DNA of 64,000 nt from the NCBI GenBank assembly GCA_963989245.1, contig OZ022341.1:64703109-64767108 (forward strand). The letters are read 5' to 3'. The notes beneath the pieces are model-generated. The model had not been told where the DNA came from, ran no database searches, and saw only the letters and a list, made by a program, of their open reading frames with translations. This document shows positions 51,657 to 64,000 of the stretch, one piece after another. Numbering within the stretch: position 1 is the stretch's first letter; every line of letters starts with the position of its first letter. The stretch is from Nansenia antarctica. Its lineage: Eukaryota > Chordata > Actinopteri > Argentiniformes > Microstomatidae. Position numbers and translations under genes: made by a program.

Positions 51657-54196
51657 TGTAAGGCGATCAACTTCTCCAGAATTCAGTTTATTGAGTCGTC
51701 ACTTACAAGCGAGTTCGTTTAATCTCGAGACGTCCTTGATATAACTTCTTAAGATAAAATGATCCAATCAAATATTAGGCACCACTACTGAACTGTTCTT
51801 TAAGATAACATTTATTCAAGCACATCAGCAAGCAATAATAGTTCATGTCCATGGAAAAGGGGTCCCATCTAGTTTCACCTCCGCAGGCCAGTATCAGCTA
51901 GCTGTCAATAGGTTAACTGCAGAAGCTTCACCAGACGAGAACCCAGTTTCGCCTTGATACATAGTCTTTATAGATTTTGATTTAACATTTGGGGCTGGGC
52001 TGTCCCTGCTCCCCCTATCTGGTAGTTTTTTAATTGTCAGCATTAAATCTGTTGCAGCTGTGACCAGAGTGCGAAATAAGGGGGAGCTCGGGGAGCTATA
52101 GCTCCCCTAGTGGTGACATGAGCTCCCCTGGAAACATGGTTTGTGAAATTTTGGGGGAGCTCTAAAATATTCCAAATTGCGATGGATTTATTCCAAGTTG
52201 TGACAGATTTTACCTGGTGTAATATGATTTGTAGAGGCATACAATCTATTTTGATGTTGGTATTAGGTATATGATATTTTATAGCCTACATATAGGCCTT
52301 TATTGGCTACAACTATGCCTGACAGTAACAGAGCGGGGTGCACTGACGCTGAACCCCTCATAGTGATAAGTAGGTGGACAACGCGTGGTGCTGAAATAGC
52401 CGACATGCGGTGTGTGGTTTGAAAAAAGTAACGCCAGCTCAGTAAATAATTCAAACTTAATGTTTACTTATAGGCTATGTGACTGCACCACACGTGAACA
52501 TTAACAAAGCAAATGCAGTTTAATTTTATGAAAAACATTGACAACTAAATCGGCGCAAAAAAAAAAAAAAGCTGAATCCGCTTAGCCTATATGCTCTTGA
52601 AATGACAGAGCAAACACGCTACATTACTAGGGATAATAATTACAATGAGCCATTCATTAAAAATAGAAAAAATAATATTCGGCTATTAAATCTCACTTAA
52701 TGAGAAAACTGGCATCTCCCATCGGTCACTATTTGTAGGCTATCTGGTGATATGGACGTCTTTGAGTGTCTAGAAAAGCGCTATAAGTCTAATGTATTAT
52801 TATTATGGACGTCACTTTAACGTCCGGCAGTTATTATGGACGTCCGGCAGTTCTCAAGGTTTTTATGCACCAATCAATTCCTCTCGTGCGTCTTTATCAC
52901 ATTCATTGACGAAAAGGACGACTCGCATGGTGGAAGGGAACATTCATTGTGAGCACGGAAAATGTGAGTCTCACAACGGCTTTGCATTGATGAAACCAGG
53001 TAGGATGAACGCATAGTTCGCTGTCCATTCCTCTTTAAATGCCCTGTTTTCACCGTCAACTTTCCTCTTTAGACCTTTGGAGAGTGACATTATGTTTCTC
53101 TTGCTAGCTAGCAGGTTAAATGTTTAGCTAACTTCACCCGGCACGCAAACAACCAATCCAATAATAATGTGACCATGTAAGTCTGGGAGGAGGGGGAATA
53201 ATTATCAGAATGAAACTATGTTAAATAATTATTAGAATAAGTTAGGCTGCGCTACATCGTCAGTCCACACATTTATTATTCAAAACTATGGAAAAGGGTG
53301 AAACTACGTTTCAACGTTGTTGAGAATCACAACACAAACTCGCTAGTCAAGCCAAAATACAGCAGCGAAATGGATTGGACTGCTAACTTATTAACTATAA
53401 CACTACTTTACATTGTTACCTAGTTAACTAGAACACTACTTTACATTGTTAGCAGGCTCACAAAACAAGCCGTGTTAGTTGACTAGCGATGTGTCATTGA
53501 TTTTTGACAACGCGGAAATGTGTTCACATTTTTCGAAAGAAAAGTCAAAGCATTAGAACGTAGAACGGAAAATCGCACGCGCGCTTTGCGCACGGAAAGC
53601 CACCGGCCCCGATTTGGCCTGATTTTTTTTTTCCGTCAGGAGATTTTTTGTTTGTTGCTTTAATCCCTGGGCTCCCCCGCACACCGTGATTTAATTCGCA
53701 CACTGGCTGTGACCATTTGATTAGTAAGCAAGTGTTTTAATTAATTATGTGGCCTTCAACTCCTTTTGGTGTGTGTGCGAGTGTACTGTGTGTTATCTTC
53801 TTCTTCTGGCCCCCGGCCGTTAGTCATGGTGATCCACCTGTGTGAGCAGCCTAGTCTTGCGCAACGTTAGACACACACACATTCTGTTATGTTTTTAAGA
53901 AATCAGTAAGCATATGCACACAGTTATATTTTTAGGATGAACAGACATTTTTATACAGTTAATTCTACGTGCGTTCTAAAGCACTAATTGGCCAGTTATT
54001 TGATCTTCAAACCCATTCCCTCATGACTAGGTCAGTGTGTCCTTTATCAGAATAGCTTGTGAGTCCCATGACTTGGGATTCGATTAACAAGTTAAAATAC
54101 AGTATAGAAGAATAGACTTATCATTAATCATTAGTTATGAAAGTATAAAATCTGTACAGGAAAATAGAATATCATAACAGCAGGTGTAAAATGGTT
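51657..54196 (-). repeat. Truncated LTR-A copy interrupted by hAT (B)
   Basis: Same truncated LTR as 11451-12345, split by a hAT element at 52065-53705. The LTR sequence resumes with CCATTTGATTAGTAAGCAAG. A small sequence difference at the insertion site (GTGAGTGACC in copy A, GTGACC here) is next to the target duplication. Confidence 0.85.
52065..53705. mobile_element. Non-autonomous hAT element, 1641 bp, copy B only
   Basis: Ends CAGAGTGCGAAATAA and TTAATTCGCACACTG are inverted repeats with two mismatches. The 8-bp target duplication GCTGTGAC at 52057-52064 and 53706-53713 is perfect and diagnostic for hAT. Subterminal AGCTCCCC words repeat on both sides. Inside there are only short frames (longest 74 codons) and no transposase motifs that I recognise. 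Absent from copy A. Confidence 0.9.
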
Positions 54197-54223
54197 CTTC
54201 TTCGGCGTACGGGTAGTTGTTTT

Positions 54224-54295
54224 CCGAAATCTAGGTGTAATTTCAGTATACAGAGTAGATTGTCCTACAAAGACACTTAGATTTTGATTTAGTAA
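54224..54295. repeat. 72-bp direct repeat, right copy (B)
   Basis: Counterpart of 12373-12444. Confidence 0.85.
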
Positions 54296-54362
54296 TCAAA
54301 AAATCAATAAGACCCCTATACTTTCTTTTGTTTATTTTTTGTTTCTTTTTATTATTACTACT

Positions 54363-57300
54363 CTATCTTTTCCGTTTGTAAAGCGTCCTGGAGACGGTTC
54401 TCCTCCTCGTAGAGGCGCCCCGCTGTGCAGGAGGGTCTGAGGCGGGGGGTCTGGGCTGAATGACGCTGTCTTGAACAGACGCCCGCATTTCCTCCTCTGA
54501 GCCAGTCTGCCTCAGGGCCTTCTTCTCTGAGGTGGTGGAGGATTCTCCATCATAGGAGGACGGACTGCTTGACTGCTCAGTCAGGAAGTAAAGGGGGTTC
54601 CTGAAGATGGTGTGGATTCTCACCCTCTTTGGGGCGACCCCGGGGTCGTGTTCCACACAACTGGCTGGTGAGGAGGAAGGTTCTGATGCCTCTCCGTCTG
54701 TCGGGGGCACAGGGAGGTCCTGTGAGACCGACGTGCCGGGCTCCTGCAGGGGTACGAGATTGTGGTCCAGTATGTTGTTGAACACCGTCTCCATGAGGCC
54801 TGCCACGATGTCGTCCATCTTCTGGGACGGCATCCAGGTCCCTGGATGTCTGTCGTCTCGCTCCTCTGACAGATGGCTGACAGACGGCACTGGAGTTCCC
54901 TCTCCAAGTCCGATGTCACCCTGGTTCACATCGTCCTTCACCCTCTCCAGAACACTGGTCACCACATCCAAGGCTGTTTGACTGGCCTTTGAAGAGGCAA
55001 CGAGGTCCTGGTCCAGTGTGTTGTCGAACACCGTGTCCATGAAGACTGCCACGATGTCGTCCATCTTATGGGACGGCATCCAGGTCCCTGGATGTGCGTC
55101 GTCTAGCTCCGGCTGGAGCCTGGCCCCCTCTGATTGGCTGACAGACGGCACTGGAGTCCCCTCTCCAAGTCCGATGTCACCCTGGGTCACATGGTCCTTC
55201 ACCCCCTCCAGGATACTGGTCACCACGTCCAAGGCTGTTTGACTGGCCTTCGCAGAGGCAACTCTAACAGCTGGAGGGCGGACCTGGTACATCCAGATGG
55301 TGACTTGCTCCTTCACCTCCTCCAGAACACTTGTGATGAACGCGATCACAATCCTGTTGAGGTTTCCAGCGTTCAGCTCCTCTGATTGTTTGTCATCTCG
55401 ACTCCCCCCAAGGAGCCTGACCACCAGCTCCTCGCTGGGTCGGAACGGGTTCACAACCCGAGAAACGCACCTCAACATGTCGGAGGCGATTCTGGCACTG
55501 CCAGCCCGCTGTGCCGCTGGTTTCAGCCCTCGCGCTGACGCCTCCGGTTTCAGCTCAGCCTTGACCGCCTTGGCGAGCTGCTTCCTGACACCCGTCGTGC
55601 CCAGGTGGTCCAGGACAGAGCACCTGACAACTGCCCTCAGCTGTCTAAGCTTGTTGACGACTCTTGAGTTCCTGATCTTGTCCAATACCGGTCCTCCAGA
55701 ACTCTGCTCTGTCTCCCTTCCAGTCGACTGTACAGTAAGCAGAAGTAAAATTATTATTTTCTTTAAAAAGAGACTAGAAATTATGCAATCAACGCTATCT
55801 GAAAGAACATAATAGCAATTTACACACTTTCAAAAAATATCAACAATCTTATTTCATCTGTACCTGCTCTGTCATGTTGGCCTTCTCTCCCCTCAGCCTG
55901 GCGTAGCTAGGCAACGGCGGCAGGCGCTCCAGGGTCCACCTCCTCTCGATCTGCTCGTCCAGAGGTGTCACATGACCTACGAACACAGAACACATCACAT
56001 GACCTCACAACCTGTTATTATAATGACATCACAACCTGTTATTATACGGTACCTACGACCGAATCACAGCCGTGCTGATATTCAGTATAACACACTCCCT
56101 CTCGTGTGATATTGCTTAATTAATGCATTTAAACATTGAGACAAGAAGCTGTCTTCTGTACCCGCTCTCCCAATATCTCAAACTGTGACCCCCCTCCCCA
56201 AGAAAAAGTTTCAGGCACAGGATTTTTTCCCACTTTAAGCCCTGTGTGTCTGTGAAATCGACTTACCTGCCGGTGAGGGCCACTTACCTGCCTCTGGCTG
56301 AGGAGCTGGAGGAGCGGTCTGATGAACAGGGGCTTCAATTCAAACACAAATCAAAGATTATAGGTCATTGATGTGATTTGGTTTTACATGTTGATTTCAC
56401 GTTGTATTTTAAACTTTCAAGCCCAAATCCCATGACTTCATGTGAAATTTCAAGTTGTGGCGTTTTACATATTTTGTCCAGGAGCCTGTTCCCACGGCGA
56501 CAGGCCTCTGTCCTCCTCTTATACTCCTTTATGCTCTTTTGCAACTCCTGCACTTTCCTCTGCTGACAGGGTCCATATTGGTACTGATTCTTTTTCTGTG
56601 AGGAGGAACATTATTTGGATATGTCCAAGGTAAAAACAAGGTTATTGATTTGGATTGTCAATTCAATCACCCTTCTTGGGACAGGTACAAAGATGCTAAG
56701 GCTTTGTTGTCAATTTCTAGGGTAAAACGTTGACATTTGTACAGCTTCCATGGCTTAAAACAGACGTGTCGGTTACATCATTCCATACATCTCTGAATTA
56801 TTGAAACCGGACAGTGCTGTTTGTGTTTGGGAGCTTTGTAAAGTATAAAAGTGTAAAACATTTGACCTTGCTATCCCGCTGGTCTCTGGCCTCCTTCTGG
56901 TACTTGGCCTTGTTGAACTCCTGCTTTACCTCCTTTTCTATCAGTTGGAGCCGAGTTCGCGCCTTACGTTGCATTGGATCAGAACAGGAGTTTAAATACC
57001 ACACGAGACCACACGGTCACAAACACATTGCAGAAGAGGAACTGTCATTTTCATGTCCTTATCAACTAATTATTTTTGTCACTGACACTCTAATTAACAA
57101 CTCTCTGACAGTGTTCATTCTCCTTGACTCCCTACCAGCTGGGTAACGTCCTCTCTCTGTGGGACACCTGATGCAGTCTGCAGGCCATCTCTCTGTCCCT
57201 TTCTGTCCCTAGCACTGAATTCAACAAATCATTTACTGAACATTTCGAAATACTTTCTTATGTGGCTAAACAGATTCTATCCATGTTTTCATCATCCAAC

Positions 57301-59271
57301 CCAGCTGGAATGTGACGTCACAGATGTACAATCTGCCCACCTGGAGTCACTGGCTGACTGGAGCTGCTTCAGGCTCTTCTCTCCCTTCTCCAACAGGAAG
57401 TCAGTCATGTCGGCCAGAGTGAAGTTCTCAGCAGCCTGGCCTTCCTCTTGCAGCTTCACCAGATCCTTCATGTGTCCCCGCTGGAATATGATAAAGAACA
57501 CACTACTATACTGCATTTGCATATTTTAAAACGATATGTACGAATATGTTGTAATTACTTCATGTGTGATCTTTAAAAAATGTTTCTTTTAGAACATTAC
57601 CATCTGTGTTTTGTCCGTTTTAACGGTGTCCAGGTACTCGTTGAAGGTGTTGTACTCCTTCACTGAGCAGACAACCTTGGGAAGAGACTTTGGGAAGAGA
57701 GTGTGTGAGAAGTGAATATGGTCTGATTAAAGTGTATCCTGTCACCTCAATCACTTCTGACATCATTAAGTTCAGTTTCACCTCACAACGGTAAGGCGTA
57801 ATAAACGTCACACTTACATTGTCATCTTGCGTGATGAAGTTCTGCTTCTTCAGCTTGTCATGCCTGTCCTTCTGGTGGTGATACTCTTTGAGGTTTGGGT
57901 CATGCAAGCTGTGGTAATCAGACCTCATAATGTGACACTTGGGGTCATTGAGGCTGAAGACAGTTGTTGGCTGAAACAACTGGAGGAATAACATCAATAC
58001 TTTACTTATACGGCCCTTGGTTCTGGGTTAGGGTTAGTAAGTAAGATTCAGTCCTAGATGGACCTTGGTACTGGGTTAGGGTAAGTAAGTAAGATTCAGT
58101 CCTAGATGGACCTTGGTACTGGGTTAGGGTTAGTAAGTAAGATTCAGTCCTAGATGGACCTTGGTACTGGGTTAGGGTTAGTAAGTAAGAGTAAGAGGTC
58201 TAGATGGAGGTTAAGCTGGTAGAACATGATGGTGTTTGGGTATTTGGGTTTTGCTCTGAAGCTAATCTGAATCTGATAAAGCAGGACTGTCATTTCCTTT
58301 TTCACAGCTAGTCTAACAAAGAAAATTACATCACTACCAAGTGATCAAACACTACAATGAGTAGTAGAGGGCTAGCATTAGCGTTGGGGTAAGCTATAAA
58401 ACAAGATGTTGGTTACTAAAACATGCCCTATGACAGAATAGGTGGAATCTCCTAGACACCTTGCTTAGACCTTTATCCAGTCCTTTCAGATCTATACAAC
58501 TCTGGGGAGTAGGGGCCTATGTTTCTGGACACGGCCTAGCTTATGCCTATCCAGTCCTGTCAGATCTGCTCCTGCCTTGGGAGCTATGGGTAGGTCTGTG
58601 CAGGGCCTCCATGTCTACTCTAACAGTCTGAAAGTGTTGTGATGTGAGATGAGGCGTGGTCCCTACCTGTTCACCCAGGCTGCTCCTGGTCAGCGTCAGG
58701 CCAACCCCAGGTAACACTGGGAGTTTTGTCCTGGCAGCCAATCGGCTCGGAGCATTCGCCAGAGTCTTCCTCAGGATCTGAGGGAGCTTCCCCATTGGTG
58801 GATGAGGATGCGTGGCTGGTGTAGGGGGCTTCCCCATAGGCTTAGAAGCCAAGCAGGCATTCTGAAAAAGAAATAAGCAGCTCAGCTATAGGCATACTGT
58901 AAATCAAATCAAACTTTATTTATATAGCTCCTTTCACAAAAAATAAATAAATAAGCAATACAAGGTGCTTGTAACAGTATAATGAAAATACAACAATACA
59001 ATTAAAATACAGCTATACATTTCATACAACATAATCTGTGAACGTTGTTTTGGCTCAATAAAAACCATTTGAAACAAAATACAGCTATACAGTTTTTTTA
59101 AAAACGGGGAAACACTGCATTTAGTGCACATATGGCCATTGTGGTCAATTAGATTTGAATTAAAAACCATTTTACCACAATTGTCAACAGTCTAATGATT
59201 GAATTAAGAGGCAAAATGCAAGTTTGATAGTAAAAGTATTCTACCTGTTTTCCGTTACATGCTTCATCCAT
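54363..59271 (-). CDS. fsip2: fsip2-like gene, copy B
   Basis: Paralogue of 12512-17564 with all 11 coding exons and their splice sites kept: 59271-59245, 58861-58667, 57979-57818, 57675-57601, 57480-57341, 57192-57168, 56962-56867, 56562-56469, 56332-56288, 55976-55864, 55727-54363. The predicted length is again 778 codons. I noticed two amino-acid changes: Arg to Lys in exon 7 (KQEFNKAK) and Val to Ile in the last exon (VTIWMYQ). There are also a few silent changes, so the copy is probably functional. The promoter lacks the CRE of copy A. The 48-bp intron 2 minisatellite has four units instead of seven. Function is inferred from copy A. Confidence 0.8.
58016..58190. repeat. 48-bp minisatellite, four copies (B)
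   Basis: Counterpart of 16165-16490. Confidence 0.95.
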
Positions 59272-59405
59272 ACCGAAACATCGTAGAAATGAGCTTCACG
59301 TCTGGCGACGCGTTTATATAGCACCTGACCTAAACCATTACTATTATGACATCATCGCAATTGTCATTTTCCTGACGCACCAGGACACAGCCATCTCAAC
59401 CAACG

Positions 59406-59418
59406 GTTGCTAAGTAAC
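59406..59418. promoter_or_regulatory. RFX X-box-like site upstream of fsip2-like B
   Basis: GTTGCTAAGTAAC is unchanged from copy A, now about 135 bp from the ATG because of the deletion that removed the CRE (59310-59325 junction). Confidence 0.6.
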
Positions 59419-59646
59419 AGCCCCTTAGCCCGGCTGCTAACTCAGCAATGCTGACATGATTGACTGTCAACACACCGCTGTGTAGTAAAACGGTCTTACC
59501 TCATCATAACCCAAATGTACGGTTGTTTTTACTTTATTGTTTAACAAACAATGTATAGTTTAAAAATATGTTTAATACCTTGAGAGTGGTCGTATTTACT
59601 CGGACCCATCCCTCTGCTGCTTAGAAGGTTGCTGCTGTGGAGACCA

Positions 59647-60532
59647 AGATATCACTTGTTTTTGAGCTGAATAAACGGAATACGGGCTGTTTACACATCA
59701 ACCACTAGGGGGCAATAGAACTCCATATGTTTTGTAAATCCAGCAATTGAGCAACTGTAATAATAATAATAACAACCTTGATTTGCATAGCACTTTTCAG
59801 CCCCCACCCCCCAGACACGCCCCAGGTAAAGCCCCTCGGTGTGCTTCCTGAGGTGGTATTAATACATTAAATAAGAAATGTAAAGAAATGATACTGTTTA
59901 TTTATTTACCAGGGACAGTGCACATTCATCAACAAATCAGTTTCCACATCAATGTAAATGTGCCAGAGTTAGCTCATGAGCTAATTTCCATCTGTAGTCC
60001 CTGAGCAGGCTATTACAAAATGAATGGTGTAGTCACGTGTCATTAACAACATCAACAAAACGACACAACAGGCAATACACTACATGACAATACAAGACAA
60101 AGCGAGACAATACACAGATAGATGACAACTCGTATTACAGTGCTAGGATAAGGGAATGGAAGGCAGTAATACCAGCTCTATGACGTGCATGACAAGATAA
60201 TCCAGATCTTTATTCAATTACACAAAGTATTACAAAACATATTTTAAAATTCCTGCTATTTAACCTGTTAACCTTAATCTGTGTGGAATTTAAAAGATGC
60301 AAACAAAGAAAAGGAGCACTAAGTTAGCTTAGCAAACTGCTCTGTGGGTAGCGAGTTCACCCTCGCTGGCTGTCCCACAATGCAACTCCTAACCTGTAGG
60401 GGCCTAAACCCTCTAACACCCTAAAGATATCACTTGTTTTTGAGCTGAATAAACGTAATTAGGGCTGTTCACACATCAACCACTAGGGCGAGAGAACTCC
60501 ATTTGTTTTGTATATCCTGCAATTTAGCAACT

Positions 60533-60591
<59 letters not shown>

Positions 60592-60811
60592 CCTTTGTAT
60601 ATAGCACTTTTCCTGCAAACGTAACATATCCACACAGCATAAAAATAATAATAGAATAATAGTAATCAGGAGGGAACCGGATGTGAGCTGGTGATTGGAG
60701 AGTTGCTGGCATCATATCTAAGGTGCCTACCACTGCCGTTGTGCCCTTGAGCAAGGCACTTAACCCCTAACTTCTCCAGAGGCTGAAGATGGCTGACCCA
60801 GAGCCCAGTCG
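59647..60811. repeat. 150-bp direct repeats and long AAT microsatellite (B)
   Basis: Counterpart of 17959-19084. The AAT run at 60534-60590 is about twice as long as in copy A. No gene. Confidence 0.7.
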
Positions 60812-61283
60812 TCCCTGGGGGTGTGCACGTGTGTCTAGGGGGTGTGCATGTGTGTCTAGGGGGGTGTGCACTTGTGTCTAGGGGGTGTGCACGTGTGTTG
60901 TCCCTGGGGGTGTGCACGTGTGGTGTCCCTGGGGGTGTGCACGTGTGTTGTCCCTGGGGGTGTGCACGTGTGTCTAGGGGGGTGTGCACGTGTGTCTAGG
61001 GGGGTGTGCACGTGTGTTGTCTCTGGGGGTGTGCACGTGTCTAGGGGGTGTGCACGTGTGTTGTCCCTGGGGGTGTGCACGTGTGTCTAGGGGGGGGTGC
61101 ACGTGTGTTGTCTCTGGGGGTGTGCACGTGTGTCTAGAGGGGTGTGCACGTGTGTCTACTCTAGGGGGTGTGCACGTGTGTTGTCCCTGGGGGTGTGCAC
61201 GTGTGTTGTCTCTGGGGGTGTGCACGTGTGTTGTTACTGGGGGTGTGCACGTGTGTCTAGGGGGGTGTGCACGTGTGTTGTCC
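60811..61283. repeat. CACGTG minisatellite (B)
   Basis: Uninterrupted array of GGGGGTGTGCACGTGTGT units; counterpart of 19085-20145 without the LINE. Confidence 0.95.
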
Positions 61284-61911
61284 CATTGTCTCAGGGGGTT
61301 ATGTGCAGAAATTCCAGATTCCAACAGTGATTGGCAGCAACACTGCTAACTACTGTAGGTTTAACAGCCGTACCTTTTTTAGCTACTATAAGAGCCGCCT
61401 CGAGTCTTCACAATGGAAAGCTGCTATTTACACACAACGACCACTAGTTGGCCGCCTTGTAAATTAGCCCACTGAAAATCTGCAAAATAGCTTATCCTGA
61501 AAATGTAAGGATACTGGGGTGGTAGAACGCACATATCTAGGAAAAGTCATGAAAGGACAGTCCTGAAATTTGATTGAGTGCAAAGATGTTGTTCATTTTA
61601 ATGTTTTTGTTGGAAGTGGCTTTGGATAAAGGCGTCTGCTAAATGCCAAAAAACGTAAATGTGATTGGTCATTAAACCATGGACTGGTTTTGTTTTTCTC
61701 TAACATCAACTGAAGAAAGGAGTCCCACCCTGTTTAGATAAATCTGTTTAGATAAAAGTTTTTTATATTTTCAGCATGATAACAACTCACACAAACCACA
61801 GCTCCCGCACACCGCCCCAACAAAGGACCGGTAAGGACCCGTGAACCAATAAACATAAAGAAGACTTACAATAATGTAAATTCAAATAAATACTCTGGCC
61901 AATCATGGGGC

Positions 61912-63322
61912 TCAGACTATAGCCGACTCCTTATTGGTCGTCACGTCGCTGCTAGGCAACAGGTTCGTCAGTTGTTGGCTCTTCAGTCCGTTGTCTTTGT
62001 TCCTAAAACAACAACAAAAACAACAAGAGTGTTTAAATGTTTACCTCAGAACGACTGTTAACATGAACTGTGCTTCGGTGCATGAGGACCGAAGTCAGTG
62101 ACACATCCCTGTAGGACAGGCTTTTGGATAATCCCCAAGGTCCTGTCTTTCGTTGTGTCCTGTTGACGTTGTTGTACGCCTGTTGTCTGTCACTTGTTTT
62201 TATTTTCACTTGTTTGCCTGTTTTAACCTGCTGTGGCTTTCGCTCTTGTATTATGTTTTATTGTGTTTCTTCCTTGTTATGTAAAGCACTTTGTGACCCT
62301 TGGTCTGGGAAAGGTGCTGTATGAATAAATGTTACTTACTTACTTGTGTCAGAATGTCCTGGAAAAAGGTACCCCACCCCCCCTTCTCAACCAGCACTAC
62401 CCCTCCCCCCTCACCCCCACTACCCCCCTCCCCCTCACCTCTCTGGGAACTCGATGTCGTCGATGGTCTCAGGCAGTGGGACGCCTCTGGTCTCCGGTAG
62501 CAACAACACCAAACCTCCTGCCAGGAACGCCAGACACCCTGCAGGGACGACACACTCGTTACCATTAACAGTCCCTGTGGTTGAGCGGCATCAGCGTGTT
62601 ATAACACTGTTATTACACATTAATAACCCACCAAAGATGATGAGAGGCAGCTCCAGACAGATGACAGCTGTTATAACACTGTTATTACACGTTAAGAACC
62701 CACCAAAGATGATGAGAGGGAGCTCCAGCCAGATGACAGCCAGCCGGTAGAGCATGAAGGGAGCTACGATGCCTCCCACGTCACACAGAGTAGAACACAC
62801 AGACACACCCATGTTCCTGAGGAGACAGAGGGTCAGAGGTCAGAGGTCAGAGGTCAGAGTAGAACACACAGACACACCCATGTTCCTGAGGAGAGAGAGG
62901 GTCAGAGGTCAGGGGTCAGGGTTAAGGTTAGAGTCAGGGTCAGAGTAGAACACACCGACACGCCCAGTTGGCTGAGGAGAGAGAGGGTCAGGGTCAGAGT
63001 AGAACACACAGACACACCCAGGTTCCTGAGGAGAGAGAGGGTCAGAGGTCAGGGGTCAGGGTTAAGGTTAGAGTCAGGGTCAGAGTAGAACACACCGACA
63101 CGCCCAGTTGGCTGAGGAGAGAGAGGGTCAGGGTCAGTGGTAAGGTTAGGGTTAGAGTAAGGGTTAGGGTCAGGGGTAAGGTTAGGGTTAGAGTTAGGGT
63201 CAGGGTTCCTTACCTGACAAACGTGGGGTACAGCTCTGTGTTGACGAAGACCACCATCTCAAAGGTCATGGTGATGCCCAGACGCCCTATGCAGGCCAAT
63301 ATGGTCCGGAACCAGAACATGT
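61912..63322 (-). CDS. SLC22-type transporter, 3' four exons, copy B (partial in window)
   Basis: Exons 63322-63214, 62816-62704, 62538-62439 and 62002-61912 correspond to the last four of copy A (TM10 to C-terminus) with the same phases and splice sites. The changes noticed are Val to Leu in the TM10 exon (IGRL region, 63299) and Gln to Asn in the last exon (LTNLLP). No stop or frameshift was seen. Upstream exons would lie beyond 64000, past the LINE at 63394. So unlike copy A this gene may be complete. The LPETRGVPLPETIDDIE segment after the last TM supports an organic-cation-transporter-like member. Confidence 0.7.
62817..63211. repeat. Splice-acceptor minisatellite (B)
   Basis: Counterpart of 21712-22019 with additional units: AGTAGAACACAC...CACGCCCAGTTGGCTGAGGA occurs twice in a 130-bp tandem duplication (62930-63120). 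Confidence 0.85.
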
Positions 63323-63393
63323 CTAGAACAAGACAGAGAAACTCCTTTAACCTCTGACCTCTAACCATAATCCCAACCCCTACAATCCACATC

Positions 63394-64000
63394 ACCATAG
63401 ACTACCATTAAAATGACATGTGGGGTTCCCCAAGGATCAATCCTTGGCCCCCTTCTATTCAATCTCTACATGCTTCCATTGGGACACATCACAAAAAAGA
63501 ACAAAATTGCCTACCACAACTATGCGGATGACACTCAAATCTACATAGCCCTCTCACCGAACGACTATAGTCCCATCGACAATCTCTGTAATTGCATTGA
63601 ACAAATAAATGCCTGGATGAGACAAAACTTCCTCCAACTAAACAAGGACAAAACAGAGATAATTGTATTCGGTGCACCTGACATAAGATCGAAAGTCAGT
63701 GCAAAACATGATGATGAAACATCTCTCTCTTCAAACTAAAAAACAGGTCAGAATCTTGGTGTAATTCTAGACTCCAATCTAAACCTCAACAGCCACATAA
63801 ACTCGATAACTAAATCAGCCTACTATCACCTGAAAAACACAACAAGAATGAGAGGTTTCATGTCCAAACAAGAACTTGAAAAGCTCATCCATGTATTTGC
63901 TTCGAGTAGACTTGATTATCGTAATGGTCTACTAACAGGCCTATCTAAAGGGGCTGTATTTTAATTTGCAGCTCATCCAAAATGCCACTGCTAGGGTCCT
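63394..64000 (+). pseudogene. Jockey-group LINE RT fragment (B), runs off the window
   Basis: Same element as 22207-23697: GVPQGSILGPLLFNLYMLPLG is in frame here (63420-63482), then YADDTQIYI and FLQLNKDKTE. A stop at 63737-63739 interrupts it. The nested LINE of copy A is absent. Confidence 0.8.

Larger units (their letters stand above)
41657..64000 (+). repeat. Segmental duplication copy B
   Basis: Direct repeat of 8451-23315, starting at TGTACAGTAT and running to the window end. Insertions private to this copy are the BEL element (44166-51152) and a hAT element (52065-53705). The rest differs from copy A by scattered substitutions, minisatellite copy number and small indels. Confidence 0.95.

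Overview
The window is vertebrate nuclear DNA, almost certainly from a teleost fish. It has spliced genes with GT-AG introns, a sperm-tail gene resembling fsip2, an SLC22-type transporter, and typical fish mobile elements: BEL/Pao, gamma/epsilon-type endogenous retroviruses, L2/CR1-group and R2-type LINEs, Tc1, hAT, MITEs and a tRNA-derived SINE. Nothing looks prokaryotic. Most open frames longer than 60 codons are mobile-element remnants or shadows in repeats.

Layout. 1-6420: a decayed minus-strand endogenous retrovirus (ERV1: LTR 4211-5156, tRNA-Trp-type primer site, gag/pro/int remnants) joined to a LINE fragment. 6421-8450: LINE tails. 8451-about 23315: copy A of a directly repeated segmental duplication. 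It holds a solo LTR, a truncated LTR, the complete minus-strand fsip2-like gene (11 coding exons, 778 codons by my splice reconstruction), a CACGTG minisatellite and the 3' exons of a minus-strand SLC22-like transporter. 23316-32143: the remaining transporter exons, a SINE, hAT and Tc1 MITEs, an R2-type LINE inside TG repeats, and a 3.2-kb DNA transposon with long inverted repeats. 32144-38961: a young endogenous retrovirus (ERV2) with LTRs that look identical, inserted in an intron of a Myb/SANT-like gene. 41657-64000: copy B of the duplication, now carrying a complete 7-kb BEL element and a 1.64-kb hAT element that copy A lacks.

How the parts relate. Copies A and B are collinear and nearly identical. 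Insertions present in only one copy, all with empty sites in the other, date the BEL, hAT and two LINE insertions after the duplication. Both fsip2-like copies look intact. Their promoters differ: a perfect cAMP-response element 60 bp upstream of the ATG in copy A is deleted in copy B, while an RFX X-box-like site is kept in both. Copy A of the transporter lacks 5' exons and has a frameshifted exon, so it is probably a pseudogene.

Most unusual points. (1) ERV2 keeps gag and an RNase H in one suppressible-stop frame, but has lost the protease active site, reverse transcriptase and integrase core while its LTRs stayed identical. (2) The BEL LTR carries a sense fragment of a cellular splicing-factor gene (SF3B2-like). 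(3) The BEL polyprotein has an in-frame deletion of RNase H and half the integrase. (4) Both retroviruses share the same gag UAG context. All identities are from reading and memory of protein families; no database search was run.
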